Shown here one piece after another: positions 1-8,350 of a DNA stretch of 32,561 nt. The first letter of the stretch is position 1; each line of letters opens with the position of its first letter. The notes beneath the pieces are model-generated. The model saw only the letters and a list, made by a program, of their open reading frames with translations. It was not told where the DNA came from and did not search any database. Origin of the DNA: an uncultured Acetobacteraceae bacterium (lineage in GTDB: Bacteria; Pseudomonadota; Alphaproteobacteria; Acetobacterales; Acetobacteraceae); contig CALGVL010000192.1 of assembly GCA_937930165.1 (NCBI GenBank), positions 1-32,561 on the forward strand. The letters are read 5' to 3'. Made by a program: the position numbers and the translations under genes.

Positions 1-1651
1 CGCCGAGCTGCTCGCGGATGGTGGTCTGAATGACGCGGGAGCCGAAGCCGCTGCGGCGGGGTGCATCGGCGATGCCCGGCCCGCCGGCCTCGGCCCAGAG
101 CAGCCGCAGCCGGCCGGTCGCCGCATCGGTGCGCCAGGACACGGTGAGCGCGCCTTCGGGGACAGAAAGGCTACCGTATTTCGCCGCATTGGTCGCCAGC
201 TCGTGCAGCGCCATGGAGAGGGGCTGCGCCGTGACCGGCGTCACCGTCACCGGCGGCCCGTCGAACACCACCCGGTTGCTGCCGCCGCTGCCCATGAAGG
301 GCGCCAGCTCGCCGCACAGCATGGCCGTCAGGTCGGCCCCAACCCAGCGGGATTCGGTCAGCAGGGTATGGGCGCGAGCCAGGGCGGCTACCCTGCCCTC
401 CACCGCCCGGGCGAAGCTGTCCGGGCTGTCGGCCCGGGTCAGGCGGAGGATGGCCTGCACCACGGCGAGTGCGTTCTTCGCCCGGTGGTCCACCTCCCGC
501 ATCAGCAGCGCCTGTCGCTCCTCGGCCTCCTTGCGGGCGGTGATGTCCAGATTGATGCCAAGGATGGGCCCCATGCGCCCGGCCGGTCCGGGCATGCGCC
601 GGCCGCGGCCGATCAGCCAGCGCGTCTCCTCCCCGCCGGTGCGGCCGGGACGGAGGATGCGGAACTCGGCCTCGTACTCCCCGGTCTCCAGGGCCTGGGC
701 CGCGGCGGCGCGCAGGCGGGGGCGGTCGTTCGGATGCACCAGGGCGAGGTAGTCCTCATAGGATTGCGGCGCGCCGGCGGCGGGGCTGGTGCCGAACAGG
801 GCATGCTGCTCCGGCGACCAGACAAGCCTGTCCGCCTCCGGATCCCATTCCCAGGTGCCGACTCCGGCCACTTCCTGCGCCAGGCGCAGCCGGGCCTCCC
901 CGGCGCTGAGCGCCGCCTCGGCCGCCTTCAGCGCGGTCGCATCGGTGTGCAGTTCCACCACCGCTGTGGGGCGGCCGGTCGCGGCATCGCGGCGCAGGAT
1001 CCAGTGCGAGGCGACGGCGATGGGATCGCCGCTGCGCCGCCGGTGCCGCAATTCGCCCTGCCACTCGCCGGTGCGGAGCAACTGCTCCTGCACGCTGCGG
1101 CGGCCGCCATCTGGGTAGCGGGTGCTGAGCAGCTCATGCGCCAGACGGCCCAGGGCCTCGGTGGCGGTGAAGCCGAAGAGGCGCTCGCAGCCCGCCGACC
1201 AGTGGCGGATCGTGCCATCCGGCGCGCGCAGGAGCACGGCGGTCATGTCGAAGGCGTGCGACAGGTCGGTCAGTGCACCAAGCTTGTCCTCGAGCGCGGC
1301 CTTGGTTTGGAGCAGCGCCCTCTCCCGGCCGCGCGCCCGCAGCAGGGCGGTGCCGCCGAGCACGGCCAGCACCATGGCGCCGGCGGCAAGCCAGGCCAAG
1401 GGCTGTGCCAGCAGGGCGATGGCCCCATGGGCAGAGTGGGCGAGCCCGCCCGGGCCCTGCACCTCCGGCAGCAGGCATTGGGCCCATGCGACGAAGGCCA
1501 TGGCGACCAGGCCGCAGGACAGGCCAAGCCACCAGGACCGCTGGAGCAGCGGATGGCCCCGGCGCACCGCCACGCTGCCGCGCGGAGGGCGCGGGAGACC
1601 GGCGGAAGACGCTCCGGTCAGCCTGCCGCCTGCGTGCCAGGGAAACGGCAT
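1..1651 (-). CDS. HWE-family sensor histidine kinase with two PAS domains (3' end cut by window)
   Basis: A membrane sensor kinase that should autophosphorylate on His and pass the phosphate to a response regulator not seen here. The reading frame stays open from the ATG at 1651 to the left edge. The N-terminus has two hydrophobic segments (about residues 40-58 and 77-100). A PAS domain follows (DGTIRHWSAGCERLFGF), then a second PAS/PAC (VGTWEWDPEADRLVW ... ILGINLDITARKEAEE). The phosphoacceptor box is MREVDHRAKNALAVVQ, the N box is ALHELATNAAKYGSLS, the WxE signature is LLWAEAGGPG and the G box is SGFGSRVIQ; this His plus W-x-E set defines the HWE family. The last 20-30 residues are outside the window. 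The gene is transcribed leftward, and its signal and partner cannot be told from the sequence. Confidence 0.9.
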   Translation of the reverse strand, partial: MPFPWHAGGRLTGASSAGLPRPPRGSVAVRRGHPLLQRSWWLGLSCGLVAMAFVAWAQCLLPEVQGPGGLAHSAHGAIALLAQPLAWLAAGAMVLAVLGGTALLRARGRERALLQTKAALEDKLGALTDLSHAFDMTAVLLRAPDGTIRHWSAGCERLFGFTATEALGRLAHELLSTRYPDGGRRSVQEQLLRTGEWQGELRHRRRSGDPIAVASHWILRRDAATGRPTAVVELHTDATALKAAEAALSAGEARLRLAQEVAGVGTWEWDPEADRLVWSPEQHALFGTSPAAGAPQSYEDYLALVHPNDRPRLRAAAAQALETGEYEAEFRILRPGRTGGEETRWLIGRGRRMPGPAGRMGPILGINLDITARKEAEERQALLMREVDHRAKNALAVVQAILRLTRADSPDSFARAVEGRVAALARAHTLLTESRWVGADLTAMLCGELAPFMGSGGSNRVVFDGPPVTVTPVTAQPLSMALHELATNAAKYGSLSVPEGALTVSWRTDAATGRLRLLWAEAGGPGIADAPRRSGFGSRVIQTTIREQLG

Positions 1652-2007
1652 CGAACCTCCAGGCAATCATAGCGGGTGCCGGCGGCGGGGCCTGCCGCCC
1701 CCGGTGACAGGGACGGCTCGGTATGACGGGATGTCGCGGGTAGGTCAGGGGCGCTCGCCACAGCCAGTTTGCACTCCGGGGCTCGGGCCGGGGTGCGTCT
1801 GACCCGGCAGGGCCGCATGCTACAACAAGACGCTATCGGTTCCCATCACTCACGTATTCGTGCAGGAAGTTTTCCTGCATCGCAATAATATTATCGGAAT
1901 CTTCCTTTTCCAGGCGTCCTGGCGTTTCGTGATATAACTTTCTGGCGATTACGGGCTCCTGTATTTCAGCCCGGAGTTGCCGTGGCGCCGGACCATAGCG
2001 GCCGGCA
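1652..2007. other. Intergenic region with two small hairpins
   Basis: This 356-bp gap lies between the kinase start and the stop of the second Lin0512 gene. No convincing gene is seen. The part at 1820-1960 is distinctly AT-richer than its surroundings and holds the inverted repeats at 1861-1879 and 1910-1922. It probably contains the kinase promoter and the end of the Lin0512 transcript, but no consensus promoter could be assigned. Confidence 0.5.
1861..1879. repeat. Perfect inverted repeat, 8-bp arms, 3-nt loop
   Basis: TGCAGGAA, then GTT, then TTCCTGCA form a perfect hairpin in an AT-rich gap. No T-tract follows on either strand, so it is not a textbook intrinsic terminator. It could end the leftward Lin0512 transcript or act as an operator upstream of the kinase. 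A smaller hairpin (CCAGG-CGT-CCTGG) lies at 1910-1922. Confidence 0.5.
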
Positions 2008-2355
2008 TCACCGCCCCGGCAGGTCCAGCCGCACCGCGATGGCGGCGCTGGCGATCACCGCGGGATCGCCGGGCTCCTCGCGCGCTACGTCCAGCCCACC
2101 CTTCACCACTCGCACCGTGACCTGGCCATGCGGCAGCGCGGCGCGGATCTTGTCCGCATCCACCCGCTCGGGCCGCTGCACGCCGATGGTGACATCCACC
2201 AGCATCGCCGCCGGCTCGATCCCCAGCGAGCGCAGCATGGAGAGCGAGGAATGGTGCAGCGCGTCCTGCACCGCACGGAGCGCCGCCTTGGTGTAGTCCC
2301 CGCCATGCAGGTCGTTGCCATGGCCGAGTTCCAGGATGACGCGGCGCGCACTCAT
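2008..2355 (-). CDS. Lin0512 family protein, copy 2
   Basis: A 115-aa protein of the Lin0512 family, whose function is unknown to me. It has the family layout: an N-terminal strand ending in a Gly-rich turn (ILELGHGNDLHGGDYTKAA), a helix (VQDALHHSSLSM), a strand VDVTIGVQRPERVD, a short helix (KIRAALPHG) and a C-terminal VVKGGLDV ... VIASAAIAVRLD. The upstream gene is a clear paralogue that aligns end to end, so the two probably arose by tandem duplication and may form a heteromer. The ATG overlaps the stop of the upstream copy by 4 nt (ATGA), implying translational coupling. Together with the solute-binding protein they suggest a role in handling an imported small molecule, but this is inference. 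Confidence 0.8.
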   Translation of the reverse strand: MSARRVILELGHGNDLHGGDYTKAALRAVQDALHHSSLSMLRSLGIEPAAMLVDVTIGVQRPERVDADKIRAALPHGQVTVRVVKGGLDVAREEPGDPAVIASAAIAVRLDLPGR

Positions 2356-2705
2356 GCCTGCCCCTCCGCGATGTCGAGCCGGACCACGGCCGCGGCATTG
2401 GCGATGATGGTGGAGCCGGCGCCGGATTCGTCCGGGATCTCCAGCCCGCCCTCCACCACCTCCACCGTGCCGGTGCCGTGCGGCAGCACCGCCAGTACCG
2501 CCGCCTTGTCCACCTCCCCCGGTCGGGGGACGCCGATGGTGATCTCCACCCGCATGGAGTCCGCATCCATCCCGAGCGCCCGGGCGATGGTCAGCGAATT
2601 GTGCCAGAGCGCGTCGCGCAGCGCCCGCACCGCTGCCTTGGTGCAGTCCGCACCGCGGATGTCGGTGCCCATGCCGATCTGCAGCACCATCGGCTTCCAG
2701 GCCAT
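2352..2705 (-). CDS. Lin0512 family protein, copy 1
   Basis: A 117-aa Lin0512-family protein paralogous to the next gene: LQIGMGTDIRGADCTKAAV, ALWHNSLTIARALG, VEITIGVPRPGEVD, VVEGGLEIPDE, IIANAAAVVRLD. I place the start at the ATG at 2705, because AGGGGGAG sits 5 nt upstream (2711-2718) and the protein then aligns with its paralogue from the first residues. An in-frame ATG at 2765, only 1 nt after the stop of the solute-binding protein, would add 20 residues with no family counterpart. The gene is the middle member of the minus-strand trio. Its biochemical function is unknown. Confidence 0.8.
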   Translation of the reverse strand: MAWKPMVLQIGMGTDIRGADCTKAAVRALRDALWHNSLTIARALGMDADSMRVEITIGVPRPGEVDKAAVLAVLPHGTGTVEVVEGGLEIPDESGAGSTIIANAAAVVRLDIAEGQA

Positions 2706-2766
2706 GCCATCTCCCCCTGCCGGCCGCTTCACGCCCTCCGCCCGCAGCGTCGGACGATCAGGCATC

Positions 2767-4353
2767 TTAGTCCTTCGTCACATTCCAGAACACCGGGACC
2801 GCCCCCTTCAGAATCCCGCGCAGGCTGCTCCGCCAGGCGGAGGGCGGCATATACTGGCCGAGCGGGATGAAGGGTACCGTCTCGAAGGCGCGCGCCTGGA
2901 TCTCGCGGTCCAGGCGCTTCAGCTCCGCCTCGTCGGTGCTGTCCATCCAGGCGTCACGCAGTTCCTCGATCTTCGGATCGTCGGGCCAGCCGAACCAGGC
3001 CTTCCTGCCATTGCCGCGCATGGCGGCGGCGAAGACCGGATCGCGATACTCGGCCGCCGGCAGGCCGGAGGGGAAGAGCGACCAGCCGCCCTTCTCCAGC
3101 GGCTCCATGCTGGTGCGCCGCTGCACCACCGTGCCCCAGTCCATGGACTGGTCGTCCAGGTTGATGCCGATCTTCCGCAGCCAGTCCGCGGCGACGCTGG
3201 CCATCGCATTGTAGAAGGTTTGGTCGGTCGGGTGCATCAGCACCACGCGCTCTCCCTTGTAGCCGGAGGCGGCGAGCATGGCCTTCACCTCCTCCGTGCT
3301 GTGTCGCTTGCGGACATTCTCCATGCCGGCGTCGTTCTCCGAGGGCGTGCCGGGCAGGAAGAAGCCGACGGGTGCGTGGAACAGCGACCTGTCCTCGCCC
3401 ATCACCGCGGTCATCGCCGCCACCTGGTCCATCGCGGCCAGCATGGCGCGACGCACGCCCGGATTCGCAGTGGGACCGTGCAGGTGGTTCGGCCGCAGCA
3501 CGCCGAAGGTGCCGTAGATGTCGATCGGCCCCACCTGCACGCCGCGCGAGCGGCGGAGCAGCGGCAGCAGATCCGGCAGAGGCTGGTCGATCCAGTCCAC
3601 CTCGCCGCTGATCAGCGCATTGCCGGCGGTGGCGGCATCCGGGATGATGCGCCACTCCACCCGGTCCACCAGCACGCGATAGCCGCCGGCGGCGTAGCTC
3701 GCGGGCTCGTCGCGCGGGCGGTAGCGCTCGAATTTGGCGTAGACGGCGCGGCTGCCAGGCACGTATTCGTCGGCCACCCAGCGGAAGGGGCCGCTGCCGA
3801 TCACCTCCTGCACCTGCTTGAAGGGATCGGTCTTCGCCAGCCGCTCCGGCATGATGACCGGGCTCGGCTGTGTCTTGGCGAGCGCATAGGGCAGCGAGGC
3901 GAAGGGCTTCTTCACCCGGAACACGATCGTGCGATCGTCCGGCGCCTCCAGCGCGTCCAGCCGCTCCTCGATGGTCTGGCCGATCGGGTCGCGCCTCATC
4001 CAGCGGCGGATCGAGGCGACGCAGTCCCGCGCCAGCACCTTCTCGCCATCATGGAAGAGCAGGCCGTCGCGCAGCCTCATCGTCCAGCGGCGGCCATTGT
4101 CCTCCACCACATGGCCCTCGACCATCTGCGGCTTCGGGTTCAGCTGCTCGTCGCGGCCATAGAGCGTCTCGAAGAGCAGATGCGCGGAATTGCGCGTGAC
4201 CAGGGCGGTGGTCCAGACCGGGTCCAGGCTGGTCAGATTGGCCTGCGGCACATGGATGATGGTCTTGCTCTGGTTGCCGAGAGCCGGCCGTGCGAGCCTT
4301 CCATGTGCCGCGGCAAGGGCCGCACCTCCGATCAGCAGGTCTCGACGCCGCAT
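2767..4353 (-). CDS. ABC transporter solute-binding protein, family 5 (peptide/opine/nickel type), Tat-type signal
   Basis: A 528-aa periplasmic binding protein of the DppA/OppA class that captures a ligand for an ABC importer. The N-terminus MRRRDLLIGGAALAAAHG has a twin-arginine-like motif and a hydrophobic stretch, suggesting Tat export. Family 5 hallmarks follow: LTSLDPVWTT, HLLFETLYGRDEQLNPKPQM, WTMRLRDGLLFHDGEKVLA and GSGPFRW. The C-terminal lobe ends near PPSAWRSSLRGI. A strong ribosome site (GGAGGAGCGGAGG) precedes the ATG. No permease or ATPase gene lies next to it; the only partners are the two Lin0512 genes downstream. The ligand cannot be read from sequence. The gene is divergent from the SDR gene across 227 bp. 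Confidence 0.92.
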   Translation of the reverse strand: MRRRDLLIGGAALAAAHGRLARPALGNQSKTIIHVPQANLTSLDPVWTTALVTRNSAHLLFETLYGRDEQLNPKPQMVEGHVVEDNGRRWTMRLRDGLLFHDGEKVLARDCVASIRRWMRRDPIGQTIEERLDALEAPDDRTIVFRVKKPFASLPYALAKTQPSPVIMPERLAKTDPFKQVQEVIGSGPFRWVADEYVPGSRAVYAKFERYRPRDEPASYAAGGYRVLVDRVEWRIIPDAATAGNALISGEVDWIDQPLPDLLPLLRRSRGVQVGPIDIYGTFGVLRPNHLHGPTANPGVRRAMLAAMDQVAAMTAVMGEDRSLFHAPVGFFLPGTPSENDAGMENVRKRHSTEEVKAMLAASGYKGERVVLMHPTDQTFYNAMASVAADWLRKIGINLDDQSMDWGTVVQRRTSMEPLEKGGWSLFPSGLPAAEYRDPVFAAAMRGNGRKAWFGWPDDPKIEELRDAWMDSTDEAELKRLDREIQARAFETVPFIPLGQYMPPSAWRSSLRGILKGAVPVFWNVTKD

Positions 4354-4580
4354 CCTCCGCTCCTCCCTTCTCCGCCTGTTGCCTGGCTGTGGTCTTGTTC
4401 CCGCTCAATACTTCACCTGCGGCGCCCCTGCCGCAACAACCCTGGCTCCTCCGAGACGATCGTTGCCTCCATGCGGCGCGGCGCGCCATCCTTGGCGGTG
4501 GCGGAGGAGCCAATACACGATCGCGTCATTCCCGGCGGCCGGCGGGCCGCCCCAGCGGACCGATACAGGAGGAGATTCCC

Positions 4581-5333
4581 ATGCGGCTTGACGGCAAGAT
4601 TGCCCTGATCACCGGCGCTGCATCCGGGATGGGGGCGGCGACGGCACGCGTCTTCGCTCGCGAAGGCGCGAAGGTCGCCGTGGCCGATGTGCTGGAGGAG
4701 GAAGGCCGTGCCGTCGTCGCCGGCATCGTCAATGCCGGCGGCACGGCGCGCTTCGTCGCCCTGGACGTGGCCGAGGAGACGCAGTGGGAGGCGGCGATCG
4801 CCGATGTCCTGCACGCCTGGGGGCGGTTGGACGTGCTGGTGAACAATGCCGGCATCTCCGGCAGCAACACCAACGATCTCTACGATACCGCGCTCTGGGA
4901 CCGGATCATGGCGGTGAATGCGCGCGGCACCTTCCTCGGCGTGAAGCACGGCGTCGCCGCGATGCGCCGGACGGGCGGCGGCGCAATCGTCAATCTCTCC
5001 TCCATCTCCGGCAATGTCGGGCAGGAGCGGATCCATTGCGCCTACAATGCCTCCAAGGCGGCGGTGCGGCTGCTGACGAAGGCGGTCGCGGTGCAGGAGG
5101 GCGCGGCGGGGATTCGGGTGAACACGGTGCATCCGGGGCTGATGCCGCCCATGCGCACTTCCGGCGCCACGGCGGATCCGGTGTTCCGCGCGAAGATGAT
5201 GGCGCATGTGCCCATGGGCCGCTCCGGCGCCGTGGAGGAGGTGGCGCATGCCGTGCTGTTCCTGGCTTCCGACGAGGCCTCCTACATCACGGGTGCGGAA
5301 CTGCATGTGGATGGCGGCTACCTGGCGGCCTGA
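4581..5333 (+). CDS. SDR family NAD(P)-dependent oxidoreductase
   Basis: A 250-aa classical short-chain dehydrogenase/reductase, cytosolic and NAD(P)H-dependent. The Rossmann motif is TGAASGMGAATA (TGxxxGxG). It also has LVNNAG, the catalytic Ser in IVNLSSISG, the YxxxK pair in YNASKAA, the HPG segment (VNTVHPGL) and the C-terminal ITGAELHVDGGY typical of FabG-like SDRs. An acidic residue at the end of strand 2 (VAVADV) favours NAD. The ATG at 4581 follows AGGAGGAGA at good spacing; longer in-frame extensions upstream lack family similarity. It is divergent from the solute-binding protein and may act on the same compound, which is inference. The substrate is unknown. Confidence 0.93.
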   Translation: MRLDGKIALITGAASGMGAATARVFAREGAKVAVADVLEEEGRAVVAGIVNAGGTARFVALDVAEETQWEAAIADVLHAWGRLDVLVNNAGISGSNTNDLYDTALWDRIMAVNARGTFLGVKHGVAAMRRTGGGAIVNLSSISGNVGQERIHCAYNASKAAVRLLTKAVAVQEGAAGIRVNTVHPGLMPPMRTSGATADPVFRAKMMAHVPMGRSGAVEEVAHAVLFLASDEASYITGAELHVDGGYLAA

Positions 5334-5438
5334 TCGGAGAGCTGATGCGGCCCCTGATGCGGCGACGATGCGGGCGTTGGTGACGATTCAGTTTTCATCC
5401 AGGAGTGCGCCCACAATGTTGGGCCGAAGATCCGTGCG

Positions 5439-5720
5439 GTGCGGATCAGCAAGGATGGCCGCATCCTGGACTGCATCGTCCTGAATGTTTCGGAGAACGG
5501 GACGAAGTTGCATCTCTCGGCCGCCGCGGAGTTGGCCGGGAGAGTGGTGCTGACCTTGCCCGATGGAACCATTCGCACGGCACGTCCCTGCTGGCGCAAG
5601 GGTAAGCAGGCCGGATTCGAACCTGGATTGGCGCGGACGGCCCAGCCGCGAACTTTTTCCTTCCCGGCCGCCTTTCCTGGACGCTCCGGCATTCCAACAA
5701 GACCACCAGGATCAGGATAA
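5439..5720 (+). CDS. Short PilZ-like protein (uncertain start)
   Basis: A 93-aa frame with a PilZ-like core: RISKDGRILDCIVLNVSENG, then KLHLSAAAELAGRVVLTLPD, then TARPCWRKGKQAGFEPG. This is the usual single-domain PilZ pattern of rhizobial and acetobacterial proteins (DGR..DC.V.N.SE.G, then LPDG.....CWRKG...G). PilZ domains usually bind cyclic di-GMP, but the N-terminal RxxxR loop that contacts the ligand is not evident. The only usual start codon in frame is a GTG at 5439 that cuts into the first strand. The frame is open upstream to a stop at 5355 without ATG or GTG, so the gene may be 5'-damaged, or may start from the ATG at 5416 in another frame before a frameshift. The C-terminal ~30 residues look non-domain. 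Confidence 0.5.
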   Translation: MRISKDGRILDCIVLNVSENGTKLHLSAAAELAGRVVLTLPDGTIRTARPCWRKGKQAGFEPGLARTAQPRTFSFPAAFPGRSGIPTRPPGSG

Positions 5721-5987
5721 GGCCGGATTGATCACTCACGGTGTGGGCGATTGATCCGGTGCCACCTACAGTTCCGGAACCATGAATGCTGATACGATTT
5801 GCCGGGATGCCCGAGCGGCAGATCCACACCGGGCAGGAAGGAGCCGGAACCGGTAGTAATGCTAGGACGCCTGAAAGCCAGCCAATCCGGCGGGGGTCAT
5901 CCTCCCAGGATTCCATCTCCCGGATATCGGGACCGGACACGGGCGGGAGCATCTCCCGAACCATCCCGCCCGGGCAAGGATCGGACG

Positions 5988-7346
5988 ATGAGCGCAAAGC
6001 AGGGCCCGCGGCCGACGCTCAATTTCTACACACGCCTCCCGCTGGGCGAGACGCGCGATGGGAGCACGAGCTACCTGCTGGCGCTGATCGCGGCCCTGCG
6101 TGCGCACGGCATCCATGTGCGCGTCTTCGTCACAGCAGGACAATGCGAGGGGCTGCGGCCGTGGCGGCCCTGGTTCCGGCTGCTCGTGCCGCCCGAGACC
6201 CTGGGGGAGTTGCACGTCCCGGGCTATGCAAGGCTTGGCCGGCTTTTTCTCCGCATCAACGCCATGCGGCCCTGGCGTGCGGAGGCGGAGCAGATGCTGC
6301 GGCGGGTAGTGCGCGGCGGGCTCCGCCGCGTCGCACCAGCCGCGGCCGCTCGGCTGAAGCGCTGGGTTTCGGCACGCAGGCCGCCCGCGGGCCCGCAACA
6401 GCCAGTCTGGGACACGCGCCCGACCGAGGGACGCGAGCGCCGATGGATCGAGCGTTCACTTGCACAGTACCCGGCCGATGCCGTGGCGATGAACTACGCC
6501 TATCTTTGTCCTGCGCTCGACGGCATGGGACCGGTGCTGCGCATCGTGATCATGCACGACCTGTTTTCGGCGCGGCAGAAGCTGTTCGAACAGTCCGGCG
6601 AAAAGCTGGATGCCGCGCCGATCACCGCGGAACAGGAAATGGCCCTGCTCGGCAAGGCCGATATCGTGGTGGCGATCCAACAGACGGAGGCAGCCATCGT
6701 CGCGCGGCAGGTATCCTCGCAGGTTCTGCACGTGCCTCATCCGGTGGCGCTGCGCACGCCCGAACGGCCGCAGGTGCCAGGGCGCGTCCTGTTCGTCGGC
6801 AGCCACAACCCGCCGAATGTGCACGGACTCTCGCGGTTCATCGAGGAGGTCTGGCCGGCGATCCGGGCGGAACGCCCGGATGCGGTGCTGCATGTCGTCG
6901 GCACCGTAGGCCAGGCCTTCGCCGCCCCGCCGCCCGGTGTGCGGATCCTGGGCCCGGTCACGGATCTCGGCCAGGAGTATGACGAGGCGGAGGTCTGCAT
7001 CCTTCCGCCCCAGATCGGCTCCGGCCTCAAGATCAAGCTGGTGGAGGCGATGGCGCATGGGCGCGCCTGCGTCTCCACCCCGGTCGGCGTGCAGGGCGTG
7101 GAGGAGCAATCGCGCGGTGCGGTGGCAGTGGCCGAGTTGGGCCCGGAATTCGGGCGGGCGGTCCTCGCCATCCTTGCCGATCCCGAGCGTCGGCGGAGCA
7201 TGGAGCAGGCAGCGCGGGCCGTCGCCGCCGCACATTTCACGCCGCGGGACGGAGCGGACATGCTGGCCGAAGCCATTCTGGAGCGCGCGCGCTCGGCACC
7301 AGCCACGGCGGCCCCTGCCTATGCCTGGGAACAGGAAGGCCGGTGA
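5988..7346 (+). CDS. GT4-type glycosyltransferase (GT-B fold)
   Basis: A 452-aa glycosyltransferase, probably cytoplasmic and using a nucleotide sugar. The N-terminal lobe begins TLNFYTRLPLGETRDGSTSY, with a following helix and the strand VRVFVTAG. The C-terminal lobe has VLFVGSHNPPNVHGLSRFIE, LHVVGTVGQAF, VRILGPVTDLGQEYDEAEVC and the donor-site segment PPQIGSGLKIKLVEAMAHGR followed by STPVGVQGV, typical of the GT4 group. The ATG at 5988 has AAGGA 7 nt upstream; longer in-frame starts would add a low-complexity leader without similarity. Acceptor and donor cannot be deduced. It lies just before the IS30 remnant and the Pel-like operon and could decorate or supply that polysaccharide, or be unrelated. 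Confidence 0.85.
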   Translation: MSAKQGPRPTLNFYTRLPLGETRDGSTSYLLALIAALRAHGIHVRVFVTAGQCEGLRPWRPWFRLLVPPETLGELHVPGYARLGRLFLRINAMRPWRAEAEQMLRRVVRGGLRRVAPAAAARLKRWVSARRPPAGPQQPVWDTRPTEGRERRWIERSLAQYPADAVAMNYAYLCPALDGMGPVLRIVIMHDLFSARQKLFEQSGEKLDAAPITAEQEMALLGKADIVVAIQQTEAAIVARQVSSQVLHVPHPVALRTPERPQVPGRVLFVGSHNPPNVHGLSRFIEEVWPAIRAERPDAVLHVVGTVGQAFAAPPPGVRILGPVTDLGQEYDEAEVCILPPQIGSGLKIKLVEAMAHGRACVSTPVGVQGVEEQSRGAVAVAELGPEFGRAVLAILADPERRRSMEQAARAVAAAHFTPRDGADMLAEAILERARSAPATAAPAYAWEQEGR

Positions 7347-7477
7347 GGCCGGCACGGGCATCTGTCGGGCCAAGCCAGCCCGCATGAACACGAGGCCGTG
7401 GATTGCGATGGCTTGTCGAGTGAGGCCGCGACAGGCAAGCCGAGGGTGTCGCCGGCGATTGGTGCACGCAGGTTCCG

Positions 7478-8260
7478 GTAAGCGGGCGGTGTGCCCCCAT
7501 CGGCGCTGGCGCCCTTGGCGAAGCCGCCGTCCGGGTGGCATCTGCCGCCTGCGGAGCGCAAGGAGTTGGCGCCGTGGCGGGCGCAGGGCCACGAGGTGCG
7601 GCGCAATGCCGAGGCATGCAGCGGCGGTCCGGAGTATCGCGCCACCACCGCGCAGTGGGATGTGACGCGGGCAGCCCGCCGCCCGCTGCCGGCGAAGCTT
7701 GCGGTCAACGCGGCGCTGCGCCGGTAGGTGCAGGGGCGGCTGGCTGGCATGATCGTTGCCCCGGGCTGCGATGCGAGCTGACCGCCGCCTGCACGCCGGG
7801 CGGGCTTGCGGGTGCCGCAGGCGCGCTGCCGCGGCCGGGGCAAGTCCCTCATCGTCGCTAGCGATGAACAACTAACAGCCGGCGGAAGTGGCCGATCGCG
7901 CGGTCCGGAGCACCGGGAAGGGGATCCGATTCCTCGGTCCGAGCTGCTCGGCGACTGTCGCGCTGATGAAGCGCACGACACGGTTCACGCTGCTGCCGCA
8001 CTTGCCCCACATGGCGGGGCATGGCTGCGGAGCGCCGGTGCAGAAGGAGCCCGTACCGGGCATGGTGCCGAGGCGGTGCCCGACGCCATCGCGGACACGA
8101 TCACCACCCTGCCGGCGCTGCTGCGATGATCGCTGACCTGGGGGCATGGAGCGGAGACGACCCGCCTCGATCTCGAACCCATCAACGATGAGGCTGGACG
8201 GCGGCAAAGGCGTGGATCCAGCCAGGGCATCGCTGGTGCCTACCTGCTTCGATCCGAATT
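7478..8260 (+). pseudogene. Decayed IS30-family transposase
   Basis: Pieces of an IS30-type transposase in order but in several frames. The N-terminal part (from 7491) reads LPPAERKELAPWRAQGHEVR, then a deletion, then GGPEYRATTAQWDVTRAARR and KLAVNAALRR, followed by a TAG at 7725-7727 and VQGRLAGMIV in the same frame. Further on come PEHREGDPI in one frame and SCSATVALMKRTTRFTLLPH in another, matching the PGHWEGDLI and ERTTRFT stretches of IS30 proteins. The next piece is AEAVPDAIADTITTLPALLR, a TGA at 8127-8129, then SLTWGHGAE, where functional enzymes have SLTWDQGAE. The Asp of that DDE position is lost and the C-terminal third is missing. The element is dead; intact terminal repeats were not found. 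Confidence 0.8.
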
Positions 8261-8280
8261 AACTAATGGTCGAAATTATC

Positions 8281-8320
8281 ATCGCAAAATAATCGCAAGA
8301 ATCGTTTTTAAATCGTAAAA
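8281..8320. repeat. Four phased ATCG(C/T)A-tract repeats
   Basis: ATCG followed by an A- or T-run starts at 8281, 8292, 8301 and 8312, giving spacings of 11, 9 and 11 bp, close to the helical repeat. Such phasing is typical of intrinsically curved DNA or clustered binding sites. The role is inferred. Confidence 0.5.
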
Positions 8321-8350
8321 TTACGAAACAGGATAGCGTAAAAATTTCTT

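Noticed and set aside
203..1672. Long open frame on the plus strand opposite the kinase
   Set aside because: Gly/Arg/Ala-rich translation without domains. The minus-strand frame has clear PAS and HWE kinase motifs, so this is antisense opening in high-GC DNA.
2128..4608. 826-codon plus-strand frame opposite the solute-binding protein
   Set aside because: His/Arg-rich translation without similarity; the opposite strand encodes a textbook family 5 binding protein with a strong ribosome site.
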